From contig NZ_VYKL01000021.1 of assembly GCF_008710145.1 (NCBI RefSeq), positions 62,001-126,000 on the forward strand: a DNA stretch of 64,000 nt, in the 5' to 3' direction. The notes below the pieces were generated by a model. It saw nothing but the letters and a program-made list of their open reading frames with translations. It ran no database searches and was not told where the DNA came from. Every line of letters begins with the position of its first letter. Position 1 is the stretch's first letter. The position numbers and the translations under genes were made by a program. This DNA is from Niallia endozanthoxylica (GTDB lineage Bacteria; Bacillota; Bacilli; Bacillales; Cytobacillaceae). Of this stretch, positions 26,120 to 35,036 are shown piece by piece.

Positions 26120-27445
26120 ATGATAAATAGATATCCAATATATATAAATAGTGAATTACCTTGGGTGGGAAATCTACCTTCACATTGGAAAGTGAAGAAA
26201 ATAAAATTTCTAGTAAAAAGATTAAATAAATCCCCTGAACCTAATGATGAAATAATTACAGCATTTAGAGATGGACAAGTTACTCTAAGGAAGAATAGAA
26301 GACAAGATGGATTCACTTTTTCACTTAAAGAAATAGGATATCAACATATTTCTAAAGGTAACTTAGTTGTTCATCAAATGGATGCATTCGCTGGTGCAAT
26401 CGGCATATCAGATTCAGAAGGGAAAGGGTCACCAGTTTATACAGTATGTGAGGCAATAAATGATAGAGAAATTTATTTACCTTATCTTGCATACACATTA
26501 AGAGTTATGTCAAATAGCGGATACGTGGAATCGTTAGCTAAAGGAATTCGAGAAAGATCAACAGATTTCAGATGGAGTGATATGGGGAATTTATTTGTAC
26601 TGTTACCAAGTTTACAAGAACAAAAGTTTATAGTAGGGTATGTTGAAGATAAAGTCCAATCGATAAATCAATTGATTAAAAATTTAGAAAAATCCCTGCG
26701 ATTATTTGAAGAAAAACGCCAATCACTGATTACAGAAGCTGTAACAAAAGGATTAAATCCAAATGTGAAAATGAAAGATTCAGATGTGGAGTGGATTGGT
26801 GAAATACCTGAGCATTGGGAAAAAACTCGATTAGATTTTGTGGCAAGAGTTAAAGCAAGATTAGGATGGAAAGGTTTGAAAGCCGAGGAATATGTAGATG
26901 AAGGATATATTTTCCTTTCTACACCTAATATAAAAGGTAGATATATTGATTTTGGAAATGTTAATTACATTACTGAGGAACGTTATTTAGAGTCTCCGGA
27001 AATCATGCTCGAAAAAGGAGACATTCTATTAGCAAAAGACGGAAGTACATTAGGAACTACTAATGTTGTTAGGGAACTACCTGCTAAAGCAACTGTAAAT
27101 AGCTCTATTGCTGTTTTAAGGCCAAAGGAAATAATTGATAGTATATATTTTTATTATTATTTATCCTCAACATATATTCAAGATATTATTAATCAAATAA
27201 AAGACGGTATGGGTGTACCTCATTTGTTCCAAGCAGATATAAAAAAATTTACTATTATTTTGCCGCCTCTTAGTGAACAAAGAGAAATTGCAAATTATAT
27301 AGATGGACAAGAGGAAAGATTAGATTCTCTAATAAAAACTATACAAGTTCAAATTGAACAACTCAAAGAATATCGCCAATCCCTAATCTACGAGGCTGTA
27401 ACAGGCAAAATTGATGTCCGTAATTTCGAATTAGCAGAGAAATGA
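26120..27445 (+). CDS. hsdS: Type I restriction-modification specificity subunit
   Basis: 441 residues with the two-fold build of HsdS: target recognition domain 1 (about 1-170), a conserved helix (NLEKSLRLFEEKRQSLITEA), target recognition domain 2 (about 215-390, opening with DVEWIGEIPEHWEK) and a second conserved helix (QIEQLKEYRQSLIYEAVTGK). Both halves open with the characteristic W(I/V)GxxPxHW phrase. The two recognition domains differ, so the target should be asymmetric and bipartite; the sequence cannot be read off. It is more AT-rich than hsdM and hsdR, as is common for exchanged specificity genes. Confidence 0.95.
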   Translation: MINRYPIYINSELPWVGNLPSHWKVKKIKFLVKRLNKSPEPNDEIITAFRDGQVTLRKNRRQDGFTFSLKEIGYQHISKGNLVVHQMDAFAGAIGISDSEGKGSPVYTVCEAINDREIYLPYLAYTLRVMSNSGYVESLAKGIRERSTDFRWSDMGNLFVLLPSLQEQKFIVGYVEDKVQSINQLIKNLEKSLRLFEEKRQSLITEAVTKGLNPNVKMKDSDVEWIGEIPEHWEKTRLDFVARVKARLGWKGLKAEEYVDEGYIFLSTPNIKGRYIDFGNVNYITEERYLESPEIMLEKGDILLAKDGSTLGTTNVVRELPAKATVNSSIAVLRPKEIIDSIYFYYYLSSTYIQDIINQIKDGMGVPHLFQADIKKFTIILPPLSEQREIANYIDGQEERLDSLIKTIQVQIEQLKEYRQSLIYEAVTGKIDVRNFELAEK

Positions 27446-27454
27446 GGTGATGAT

Positions 27455-30445
27455 ATGGCGATTGATGCAACGGAAAAAGGGTTTGAAACGAATATCGAAG
27501 CTTCATTAATCGGAAATGGTTATAGTAAACGAACTCTTGAAGGGGAGGCAAGCCGTCTTTTTAAGAAATATGCCCTAGATGTGGAGCTGCTTTTTGCCTT
27601 TTTAGAAGATACGCAAGAAAAATCACTTCGTGCACTTGAGAAGGCTTACGGTACGGAAGAATATAAGCAAAAGGTATTAAAACGTATTTCTGACCAGCTA
27701 GGAAAGCAAGGATTGATACATTGTTTGCGCCACGGGATTAAAGACCGTGGTGTGACACTGAAATTAATTTACAACAAGCCTCCCACAACGATGAATCAAT
27801 TAATGAACGAGCTTTATCACAAAAATCGGTTTACAGTGAGCCGCCAAGTGTATTATAGCGACAAACATAATAATAGCTTAGATATGGTTCTGTTTGTCAA
27901 TGGTCTACCGCTTGTTGTGATGGAGCTGAAAAATCAATTTACAGGACAAACGGTAGAACATGCAATGAAGCAGTTGAGGTTTGATCGAGATCCAAATGAG
28001 CAGCTGTTTAAATGCAATGAACGTGTCGTGGTGTACTTTGCCGTTGATCCTGATGAAGTGTTTATGACAACGGAACTAAAAAAGGAAAAAACATATTTCT
28101 TGCCATTTAATAAAGGAAATAACGGCGGGAAAGGAAATCCAACCGTTTATAATAACTACCGTACGTATTACTTATGGGAAGAGATTTTAGTACCAGATAG
28201 CTTACTTGACATTTTATTCCGGTTTGTATTTGTGAAGAAGGACGATATTTTAGATTCCAACGGTGAAACGATTGGGGAGCGAAAAATGCTGATTTTTCCC
28301 CGTTTCCATCAGTTGGATGTTGTTCGGAAGCTTGAAAAAAATGTGCAGGAGAAGTCAGTCGGTCAAAATTATCTGATTCAGCATAGCGCAGGGAGCGGGA
28401 AAACAAACTCTATCTCTTGGTTGGCGCATCGTTTGGCAAAGCTTCATGATAAAGAAAATAATGCTGTATTTAGCAGTGTGATCGTGATTACAGATCGTCG
28501 CGTATTAGATAAGCAATTGCAGGATGCTGTGTATCAGTTAGAGCATAAAGCGGGTATGGTTGAACCGATTAAGAAGGATTCAAACCAACTGGCACAGGCG
28601 ATTACAAGTGAGACGCGCATCATTATTACAACCCTTCAAAAGTTCCCATTTATTATGGAAAAGGTATCAGGGTTTGATCGAAAAAAATATGCGGTCATTA
28701 TCGATGAAGCGCATTCCTCACAAGGTGGGAAGGCTTCAACCGCACTAACTAATATTTTATCGGATAAAACATTAGAAGATGCCTATGAAGAAGATCGCAT
28801 CGCAGAAGAAAATCTGGATGATTTGGATGAACAGATTGTTGAAACGATTATGAAAAGCGGGAAACAGAATAACATCTCATTCTTTGCTTTTACAGCAACA
28901 CCAAAGCCGAAAACAATTGAAAAGTTCGGTACAATTGGTACGGATGGAAAGCCGCATGCCTTTCATGAATATACGATGCGCCAAGCCATTGAAGAAGGTT
29001 TTATTTTAGATGTGTTAAGTAATTACACAACGTATAAGACCTTTTATAAAATAGCGAAAAAAGTTGATGAGGATCCGTTAGTGTCCGGGAAACAGGCTAC
29101 AAAAAAGCTTGCTCAGTATGTGTCGCTGCATCCACACAATATTGCTCAAAAAACTGAAATCATTATTGAACATTATCGAAATTTCACTCGTCATAAAATC
29201 GGCGGCCGTGCAAAAGCAATGGTTGTAACCGCAAGTCGATTACATGCGGTTCGTTATAAAGTGGCTTTTGACCAATACATCAAAAAACAGGGCTATGATG
29301 ATTTGAAAACGGTTGTTGCTTTCTCTGGTATTGTCAAAGACGGAGAGATTCCTTATTCAGAACCCGATATGAATGGATTCAGCGAGAAGGAATTGCCTGA
29401 TAAGTTCCATTTAGATGAATATAAAGTATTACTCGTAGCAGAGAAGTATCAAACAGGTTTTGATGAGCCATTGCTGCATACGATGTATGTGGACAAGCCG
29501 CTTAGTGGAATTAAAGCGGTTCAAACATTATCTCGTTTAAATCGTACTTGTCCAGGAAAAGATGATACATTTGTCCTTGATTTCGTGAATGAACCAGGAG
29601 AGATTAAAGCTTCTTTTCAGCCTTATTATGAAACGACAGGTCTTGAAGAAGTAACAGATCCGAACATTTTATATGATTTGCAGGCAGAATTGGAGCCTTA
29701 TCAAATCTTTACAGAGGAAGAAATACAAGCTGTAAATGAGTTAGAGATGAAGGGTGGATTCAAAAAGTCTACGAAGGCACAAACAGAACTGAATGCATGG
29801 ATAGATAAAGGTGTGGACCGTTTTAAGCAATTAAGTGCAGAAGAAAAAGAAGCATTCAAAGCATCCGCAACAAAATTTGTTCGTACATATGCATTCATTT
29901 TACAAATTGCCACGTTCATTGATGTCCCTCTACACAAGCTTTATATTTACTTAAACTATCTATTGCGTAAGCTGCCTCGCAGCAGTAAAGATAAAGACGT
30001 GTACATGGCCGATGATGTAGCGCTTCAATATTATCGCAATCAGAAAGTATTTGAAGGTAGTATCGAATTAGAGAAAACAGGCGGTGTCGATTTAAAGCCA
30101 ACCTCACACGGTACAGGCGGTGCAGTGGAAGATGAGAAGGTACGGCTGTCTACCATTTTAGAGAAACTAAACGAACGTTTTGGCACTGAATTTACAGAAA
30201 CCGACTTCCTTTCACGCGACCAAGTAAAAGAGGATATGCTAAAAAGTGAAGACATTCAGCAAAAAGCAAAAAATAATTCAAAGGACAATTTTAAATTTGC
30301 TTTTGAAAAATCATTTATGGATTTTGTTATTGACCGCATGAGCAGCAACGAAAAATTCTTTATGAAGATTTTAGAGAACGAAGAATTTAAAAACTTGATT
30401 ATGGAAGATATGATGCATGAGGTTTATGCGGAAGCGAATGCGTAA
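27455..30445 (+). CDS. hsdR: Type I restriction endonuclease/translocase subunit
   Basis: 996 residues. The N-terminal nuclease of the RecB type has Asp in SLDMVLFVNGLPLVVMELKN (about 142) and the E-x-K pair (about 156). The SF2 motor has Walker A SAGSGKTNS near 312, the DEAH-box IIDEAHSSQGG near 417, FTATPKPKT, and motif VI VQTLSRLNRTCPGKD near 692. The C-terminal helical domain binds the methyltransferase. It pulls DNA past the bound complex and cuts at a distance from unmethylated sites. Full length with no disruption, so the hsdM-hsdS-hsdR system appears functional. It starts nine bases after hsdS. Confidence 0.95.
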   Translation: MAIDATEKGFETNIEASLIGNGYSKRTLEGEASRLFKKYALDVELLFAFLEDTQEKSLRALEKAYGTEEYKQKVLKRISDQLGKQGLIHCLRHGIKDRGVTLKLIYNKPPTTMNQLMNELYHKNRFTVSRQVYYSDKHNNSLDMVLFVNGLPLVVMELKNQFTGQTVEHAMKQLRFDRDPNEQLFKCNERVVVYFAVDPDEVFMTTELKKEKTYFLPFNKGNNGGKGNPTVYNNYRTYYLWEEILVPDSLLDILFRFVFVKKDDILDSNGETIGERKMLIFPRFHQLDVVRKLEKNVQEKSVGQNYLIQHSAGSGKTNSISWLAHRLAKLHDKENNAVFSSVIVITDRRVLDKQLQDAVYQLEHKAGMVEPIKKDSNQLAQAITSETRIIITTLQKFPFIMEKVSGFDRKKYAVIIDEAHSSQGGKASTALTNILSDKTLEDAYEEDRIAEENLDDLDEQIVETIMKSGKQNNISFFAFTATPKPKTIEKFGTIGTDGKPHAFHEYTMRQAIEEGFILDVLSNYTTYKTFYKIAKKVDEDPLVSGKQATKKLAQYVSLHPHNIAQKTEIIIEHYRNFTRHKIGGRAKAMVVTASRLHAVRYKVAFDQYIKKQGYDDLKTVVAFSGIVKDGEIPYSEPDMNGFSEKELPDKFHLDEYKVLLVAEKYQTGFDEPLLHTMYVDKPLSGIKAVQTLSRLNRTCPGKDDTFVLDFVNEPGEIKASFQPYYETTGLEEVTDPNILYDLQAELEPYQIFTEEEIQAVNELEMKGGFKKSTKAQTELNAWIDKGVDRFKQLSAEEKEAFKASATKFVRTYAFILQIATFIDVPLHKLYIYLNYLLRKLPRSSKDKDVYMADDVALQYYRNQKVFEGSIELEKTGGVDLKPTSHGTGGAVEDEKVRLSTILEKLNERFGTEFTETDFLSRDQVKEDMLKSEDIQQKAKNNSKDNFKFAFEKSFMDFVIDRMSSNEKFFMKILENEEFKNLIMEDMMHEVYAEANA

Positions 30446-30462
30446 CTCTGTCCATCCATACT

Positions 30463-30492
30463 TAAGGCCGGAGGAATCAACTCCGGCCTGCT
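30463..30492 (+). terminator. Terminator-like hairpin after hsdR
   Basis: GGCCGGAG-GAATCAA-CTCCGGCC, a strong eight-base-pair GC stem, followed by a weak T-rich tail. Confidence 0.6.
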
Positions 30493-30516
30493 TGCTTGAC
30501 GTTAGTAACAAAAGCT

Positions 30517-30573
30517 GAATTGTCACAAGTCACCCGAAATAAAATTTGTCACTAGTGACTACCCGAAATAATG
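30517..30573. repeat. Two tandem ~28-bp repeats with a palindromic core
   Basis: TTGTCACAAGTCACCCGAAA and TTGTCACTAGTGACTACCCG, each followed by AATA. The second contains the perfect palindrome GTCACTAGTGAC. CGTTAGTAACA (30500) and TGTTACTAACG (30620) flank them as an inverted pair. It could be an eroded insertion-sequence end or a regulator site. Confidence 0.45.
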
Positions 30574-30602
30574 TAAGGAGATTGATGGAGTTCTTTGTTT
30601 GA

Positions 30603-30642
30603 AAAAAGGAAGCCCGTAATGTTACTAACGGGTTCCCTTTAT
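30603..30642 (+). terminator. Terminator-like hairpin
   Basis: GGAAGCCCGT-AATGTTACTA-ACGGGTTCCC then TTTAT. It overlaps the right arm of the inverted pair noted at 30500/30620. The region 30645-31041 shows no gene, only a family-2-like GGTGGCAGACACC near 30895. Confidence 0.5.
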
Positions 30643-31041
30643 GGGTGTAAATAGTAAATCACTATATAAACAGGGGGCCACCTTACAAATGATTTCACAC
30701 TTTTATTTTCCTTGACACATCAATGTTTTGGCATTTTGGCAGTTGAAATGGCATGATAAATAGCAATATTTTTAGCCGAGTGGGAATGATTATTCTCAAT
30801 CTGTTATTTTATATGATAAAGTGCCAGTTATTTTAACAAGTAGAAATAAAAAAAGACTCAGTTCTGTTTCTAGTAGAATAAATTGCTTCTCCACGGTGGC
30901 AGACACCATTTTCCTTTAAATTTTAAGTGCGAAAGGGAAGTTATAGATTTTAGAGATTTCTTTGAACCTTAAAAATGTTATAAAGAGAAGAAGTATGAAA
31001 AATAGAATTAGGGATTAGCATATTTACTGGGGGATATCAGA

Positions 31042-32790
31042 TTGATACTAAAAAAACTAACTATAAATAATTTCAGATCAATAGCTGAATGTACTATTAC
31101 CTGCGGAAAGTTATCGGCATTAGTTGGAGAAAATAATTCTGGTAAATCTGGAATCTTAAGAGCATTAAATGCCTTTTTTAATTATGAAGAAGAAGAGGAG
31201 CATTTTAAAAATGGCTCACATCAATATTCTAATCAACGCCTTGTAAGAATAGAGCTAACATTTGGAAATATTCCTGACAAAGAATATTATATAGATAAAA
31301 TTTATAACCAAGAACTTATTTTGAGAATGACTTATTCCCACAATGCAAGAAATAAACGACGGACTATTCAGTATAAAATAAATGGAAGCTATCAAAATAT
31401 TTCAAACGATTTTATAGAACAACTAAAAAATGATATTAACTATGTCTTAATCCCGACAAGTAGGGATCATAAGCAGGTAATATGGGCTGAAAATGCCTTA
31501 TTAAAAACCGTTTTAGAGGCATATTTTAAAAAACATACTTCAAGAAGAGATTCATTGTCACCAAAAGTAAAAGAGGCAGCAAGGAACTTTGAAAAATTAG
31601 CATTATCAAAAGTGGAGAAATCACTTTCTAAATATTATTCCTTAACACAGAACTTTGATTTCAAGTTAAATCACAATAAAATGATTGATTATTCTATACT
31701 GCTAAATGATATTTCATTAAGTATAGAGGAGAAAGGACAAAATTATAACATTACGGAAAGTGGAAGTGGAATCCAGAGTTTAACAATAATAGCTTTATAT
31801 AGATACCTGGCAGAGATTAAACATAATAATATAATTTTAGGAATTGAAGAACCTGAAATTAATTTACATCCACAAGCTCAACGCCAGTTTATAAAGTCAA
31901 TCAAAGAAAATAATGAGGCCATTCATGAAATACAAACCATTTTCACTACACATTCAGCAGTTATAGTTGATCAATTAGAACATAATGAACTTATATTATT
32001 TCGAAAAGTAGAAGATCGAAGTAGAGGATTTAAGACTATTGCACATCAAGTACCGGATAATTTTTGGGAAAAACATGATATTGAAGAATTTAAATACTAT
32101 CAGTTTTATAGATATAAGAATAGTGAGTTCTTTTTTGCGAAGTTTATTATTATAGTAGAAAGTAAAAATGATGCTGAGGTAGTTAAGTTCTTATTAGAAC
32201 AAAAAAATATTGATCCAGACTTATATGGGGTAAGTATAATAGACCTAGGCGGGGTAAATAATCTTCGATATCCTTTTCATTTATTAAATTATCTTAAAAT
32301 TCCACATTTTATTATTTTAGATAAAGACTTTTTTATTCCGTACTACAATGATTCTCTCGAGAATAGTCGTTATGATAATGGTTTTCCAAAATATAGGAAT
32401 GAGTATAAGAATGAAAACCTTGAACTTATTAAAGAGTTAATACCTAAAAAAAATGATAGAGATAGATTATTGAATCTATTCAAAACAAATCATAGTAAGG
32501 CAATGGATCTCTTAGAGAAATACAATATAATATCCATGATGTATAATTTAGAAATAGATTTGGTAGGTTCAAAAACAGCAACAAAAGTTTATCATGACTT
32601 ACTAATCGTCCCGCGCGAAATGCAAGAGAATCCTTCTCAAAAGTTTTTATTAACAGAAAGAAAAGGACAAATAAAGCAAATAAAGGTGATAATGAATGTG
32701 ATAAGTGAACTGCAACATAAGAATTTGCCAAACTCATACAAGCGGATTAAAAAAATAGTAAGTGAAAGAATTAAATCTCTTAACAAATAA
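31042..32790 (+). CDS. OLD-family ATPase with TOPRIM nuclease domain
   Basis: 582 residues, starting at a TTG behind GGGGGA. The ABC-type ATPase is split: Walker A VGENNSGKSGILRAL near 28-40, signature-like ESGSGIQSL, Walker B ILGIEEPEINLHPQAQRQF near 266-284, and the H-loop FTTHSA. A C-terminal TOPRIM nuclease carries the metal-binding Glu in IIVESKNDAEV near 372 and the Asp pair in ILDKDFF near 427. This is the build of OLD nucleases such as GajA of Gabija. No UvrD-like helicase (GajB), retron or other partner adjoins, so it is best called a stand-alone OLD nuclease. It is very AT-rich compared with the hsd genes, which suggests separate acquisition. Confidence 0.88.
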   Translation: MILKKLTINNFRSIAECTITCGKLSALVGENNSGKSGILRALNAFFNYEEEEEHFKNGSHQYSNQRLVRIELTFGNIPDKEYYIDKIYNQELILRMTYSHNARNKRRTIQYKINGSYQNISNDFIEQLKNDINYVLIPTSRDHKQVIWAENALLKTVLEAYFKKHTSRRDSLSPKVKEAARNFEKLALSKVEKSLSKYYSLTQNFDFKLNHNKMIDYSILLNDISLSIEEKGQNYNITESGSGIQSLTIIALYRYLAEIKHNNIILGIEEPEINLHPQAQRQFIKSIKENNEAIHEIQTIFTTHSAVIVDQLEHNELILFRKVEDRSRGFKTIAHQVPDNFWEKHDIEEFKYYQFYRYKNSEFFFAKFIIIVESKNDAEVVKFLLEQKNIDPDLYGVSIIDLGGVNNLRYPFHLLNYLKIPHFIILDKDFFIPYYNDSLENSRYDNGFPKYRNEYKNENLELIKELIPKKNDRDRLLNLFKTNHSKAMDLLEKYNIISMMYNLEIDLVGSKTATKVYHDLLIVPREMQENPSQKFLLTERKGQIKQIKVIMNVISELQHKNLPNSYKRIKKIVSERIKSLNK

Positions 32791-32964
32791 TTTGGTCATG
32801 GTTTGGGGCAACATGTAAATATAGCTTTAAAACATTCATATCATTTTACACAAATTTTATACATCGCCAACACAAAACCTTAAAAACCTAATGTCTATTA
32901 ACCTAATTCGACCCCGATCACCGGTATTTTTAGGTTACGACGAGTTAAATTAAGAAACCATAAA

Positions 32965-33015
32965 ACACTCGTAAATATTGGTACATCAATGTTTGTGGGT
33001 GTTTTTTATTCTGTG
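32965..33015 (+). terminator. Rho-independent terminator
   Basis: AAAACACTC, a long imperfect inner stem, then GGGTGTTTTTTATT. It lies about 175 bp after the OLD gene. Confidence 0.55.
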
Positions 33016-33188
33016 GAAAAAAGTAGAATTGATTTCATTTTACAGATTTTTTATAAAAGTATTGTAAGCCCGTATTCAAATAAACCGGTTATACTCCGAC
33101 TTATAATAATCTAAAAAAATATAAAATTCATAGGCCACTTTTTCCTCCTTTCTCTATATAACAATCATGAAAGGAGAGGATGATAAGG

Positions 33189-33407
33189 ATGGCACAGACA
33201 ATGGTAAAGGCGATGAAGCTGCGTTTGACTTATGAAATTGGGATTGGTGAAGGCGGTAAGGCGATTTTTAAATCAAAGACGTACGGTGGTGTAGTTGAAA
33301 CAGCTACGGCTGATCAGCTTTTTCAGGTGGGGCAGGCGTTAGCTTCCCTTTCGAACGATCCGCTTTCTATGCTGGAAAAGAACGACCTTTATGAAGTAAT
33401 CGGTTAA
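33189..33407 (+). CDS. DUF1659 family protein (left copy)
   Basis: A 72-residue small protein (MAQTMVKAMKLRLTYEIGIG) of the DUF1659 family of Bacillaceae. The C terminus SLSNDPLSMLEKNDLYEVIG is typical. The ATG at 33180 follows the AAAGGAGAGG site with no spacing, so the ATG at 33189 is the likelier start. First gene of a three-gene unit with DUF2922 and yvrJ. Function unknown. Near-identical to 54809-55027. Confidence 0.88.
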   Translation: MAQTMVKAMKLRLTYEIGIGEGGKAIFKSKTYGGVVETATADQLFQVGQALASLSNDPLSMLEKNDLYEVIG

Positions 33408-33441
33408 ACAAGGATGAAATGAATAGGAGAGGATGACGAAT

Positions 33442-33660
33442 ATGGCAAAAACACTTGAACTACATTTCACAAATGGCTTAGGGAAAACTTCCAAACTAAC
33501 AATTGATAATCCGAAAGAGCCGGTGGACAAGATGGCAGTGAAGCAGGTAATGGATTTGATTATTGCAGCTGATATTTTCGGCGGAGAAAATCAAAGCTTT
33601 GTCAGTGTAAAAGAAGCTCGTCTTGTGGAGCATAACGTAACCGATTACGAAATTGTGTAA
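33442..33660 (+). CDS. DUF2922 family protein (left copy)
   Basis: A 72-residue member of DUF2922 (KTLELHFTNGLGKTSKLTID, ending EARLVEHNVTDYEIV). It commonly accompanies DUF1659 in Bacillaceae; function unknown. GGAGAGG lies nine to ten bases before the ATG at 33442, which is preferred over the ATG at 33433. A hairpin (AAAGGGCTGC...GCGGCCTTTT) separates it from yvrJ. Confidence 0.88.
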   Translation: MAKTLELHFTNGLGKTSKLTIDNPKEPVDKMAVKQVMDLIIAADIFGGENQSFVSVKEARLVEHNVTDYEIV

Positions 33661-33755
33661 GTTCAATCTTCATTCGTAATCCTTGAAAACAAAAGGGCTG
33701 CTTTCCTTCCGGAGGCGGCCTTTTCCTATAATTATTGAGAAAAGAGGTGTTTATC

Positions 33756-33896
33756 TTGGAACAATTTATTCCCCTCATAAGCGAGGTTGGCTTTCCTATT
33801 GCCGTTACCCTGTTCTTGCTTTATCGAATTGAAGCAAAACTCGATAACGTTGTTCAATCGATCCAAAGTCTGCCGGAGCGGTTAAGCGGAAAATAG
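33756..33896 (+). CDS. yvrJ: YvrJ family protein (left copy)
   Basis: A 46-residue protein starting at TTG behind AAAGAGGTG. The segment SEVGFPIAVTLFLLYRIEAK is a single membrane-spanning helix with the family's GFPIAVT motif, followed by an amphipathic helix (LDNVVQSIQSLPERLSGK). YvrJ proteins are small membrane peptides, bacteriocin- or holin-like in build, with no firm function. Third gene of the cassette. Confidence 0.85.
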   Translation: MEQFIPLISEVGFPIAVTLFLLYRIEAKLDNVVQSIQSLPERLSGK

Positions 33897-33979
33897 TATT
33901 TGTAGGGTTTCTCTTTCGTTCATTGAAATTTTACGCACTAATAATTGATGTTTTATAGCATACCTAATCGCCTATGGAA

Positions 33980-34042
33980 GTGTGAGAATGGTTCCTCTGC
34001 GCTTCTTAAAATGAAACGGCAGTACCGTGTCTCCGCGTTTCC
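33980..34042. repeat. Family-1 repeat, degraded
   Basis: GTGAGAATGGTTCCTC..., then AAAATGAAACGGCAGTACCG, TGTCTCCGCGTTTC. It lies right after the left cassette. Confidence 0.6.
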
Positions 34043-34253
34043 CAATGGACAAATGATGGCTGGAGATGAAGTCATTTGAAAAAATGCTGAGGATTCTTAC
34101 CAATTGAAGCTGAATGCCTATCGAGTACTGTTAACAAAGGGGAGGCATGGGTTATTTGTTGAAATAATAATTTTTAAATAGTCAATTTTATTATTATACT
34201 CTTCGAATAAAGAATAAAAGAACAAACAGAACAATAGGGTTGATAACTTCATT

Positions 34254-34293
34254 TACCCCTTGTTAAAAAAGTTTTGCTCGTTAACAAGGGGGT
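34254..34293. repeat. Perfect inverted repeat
   Basis: CCCCTTGTTAA and TTAACAAGGGG with a 14-nt loop. A related GTTAACAAAGGGG lies at about 34131. The rest of 34043-34405 shows no gene. Confidence 0.5.
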
Positions 34294-34405
34294 TCTGTAA
34301 TGCTTGTTTATTGCAAAAAAAGATGCTTTATTAAATAATCTGGTGGGATTGTGTTAAGAAATATATATGAGTATATTAAATCTATCTTGTTAGATTGTTT
34401 CGGTC

Positions 34406-34729
34406 TTATTTATTTTTTAAATAATCGTAAACACAATTCTCAGTTTCTTCCTCACTTTCTGTCATACATTGATTCAACACGTTCATAGCCTCATCAAAAT
34501 TATCAAATCCTTCCCCTGTCCAGTCGTCACTATAAACCCACTCATTATCGTACGTTCCCCACACGACATCGTATTGCTCCTTCTTGATCTCAGGTTCTTC
34601 AACTTGTTGAGCCTCAGGTATTATATCTTCTTGGGTTTCTTGTTGAACCTCTTGTTGTTTTTCAGTATCTTTTGAATCACAACTTGCCAAGATAGCGAGC
34701 GTAATTGCACCTACTAATACTTTTTTCAA
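34406..34729 (-). CDS. Small predicted lipoprotein
   Basis: A 107-residue lipoprotein: a basic N terminus, hydrophobic VLVGAITLAI and the lipobox LASC, so the Cys should be lipidated and the protein tethered outside the membrane. A Gln/Glu-rich spacer follows, then a small C-terminal domain (YDVVWGTYDNEWVYSDDW) with two Cys that may form a disulfide. A TTG at 34729 is preferred over the ATG at 34738 because AAGGAG touches that ATG but lies nine bases before the TTG. Function unknown. Confidence 0.75.
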   Translation of the reverse strand: MKKVLVGAITLAILASCDSKDTEKQQEVQQETQEDIIPEAQQVEEPEIKKEQYDVVWGTYDNEWVYSDDWTGEGFDNFDEAMNVLNQCMTESEEETENCVYDYLKNK

Positions 34730-35036
34730 GATTTTCATCTCCTTTTCTTTATTTTGGACTTACATGGTAATGAAAAATACTGTGGAATGTTTTGGGATTG
34801 CCAACCCAAATATTAAATAACCTAAAATTGATGAGTTTGACTTTACAGGATAAGATGATTGAGGAAGCATTAGAGCAAGAATCTATTCAAAAATTGTTAA
34901 TATTTATGATCATCCTTTACGTTTACCTGAGAGTATTTTGTTTGAATAAGGGCTTACATTGTTCCTGTTACATTAAATCCCGAGAATAAAAACAAACCCT
35001 CATGTAAGAGTCAAGTGCATTGAACAAATTTGCTTA
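34730..35036. other. Intergenic region without a supported gene
   Basis: A plus-strand open frame (34792-34989) has no ribosome binding site and unconvincing composition. Nothing else is recognised. Confidence 0.4.

Larger units (their letters stand above)
33123..33900. repeat. Large direct repeat, left copy (DUF1659-DUF2922-yvrJ cassette)
   Basis: About 780 bp, starting AAAATTCATAGGCCACTTTT and ending with the stop of yvrJ. It is repeated in the same orientation at 54743-55520. Proteins differ by 5/75, 5/75 and 2/46 residues. The two copies bracket about 20.8 kb of accessory genes. Confidence 0.9.

Noticed and set aside
30517-30573. CRISPR array
   Set aside because: Only two imperfect adjacent units with no spacers. 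No cas gene occurs in the window.
31042-32790. Gabija system (GajA-GajB)
   Set aside because: Only the OLD-type nuclease is present. The next plus-strand genes are DUF1659 and DUF2922; no UvrD-like helicase adjoins.
34792-34989. Small plus-strand gene between the lipoprotein and istB
   Set aside because: No ribosome binding site, odd composition and no recognisable motif.
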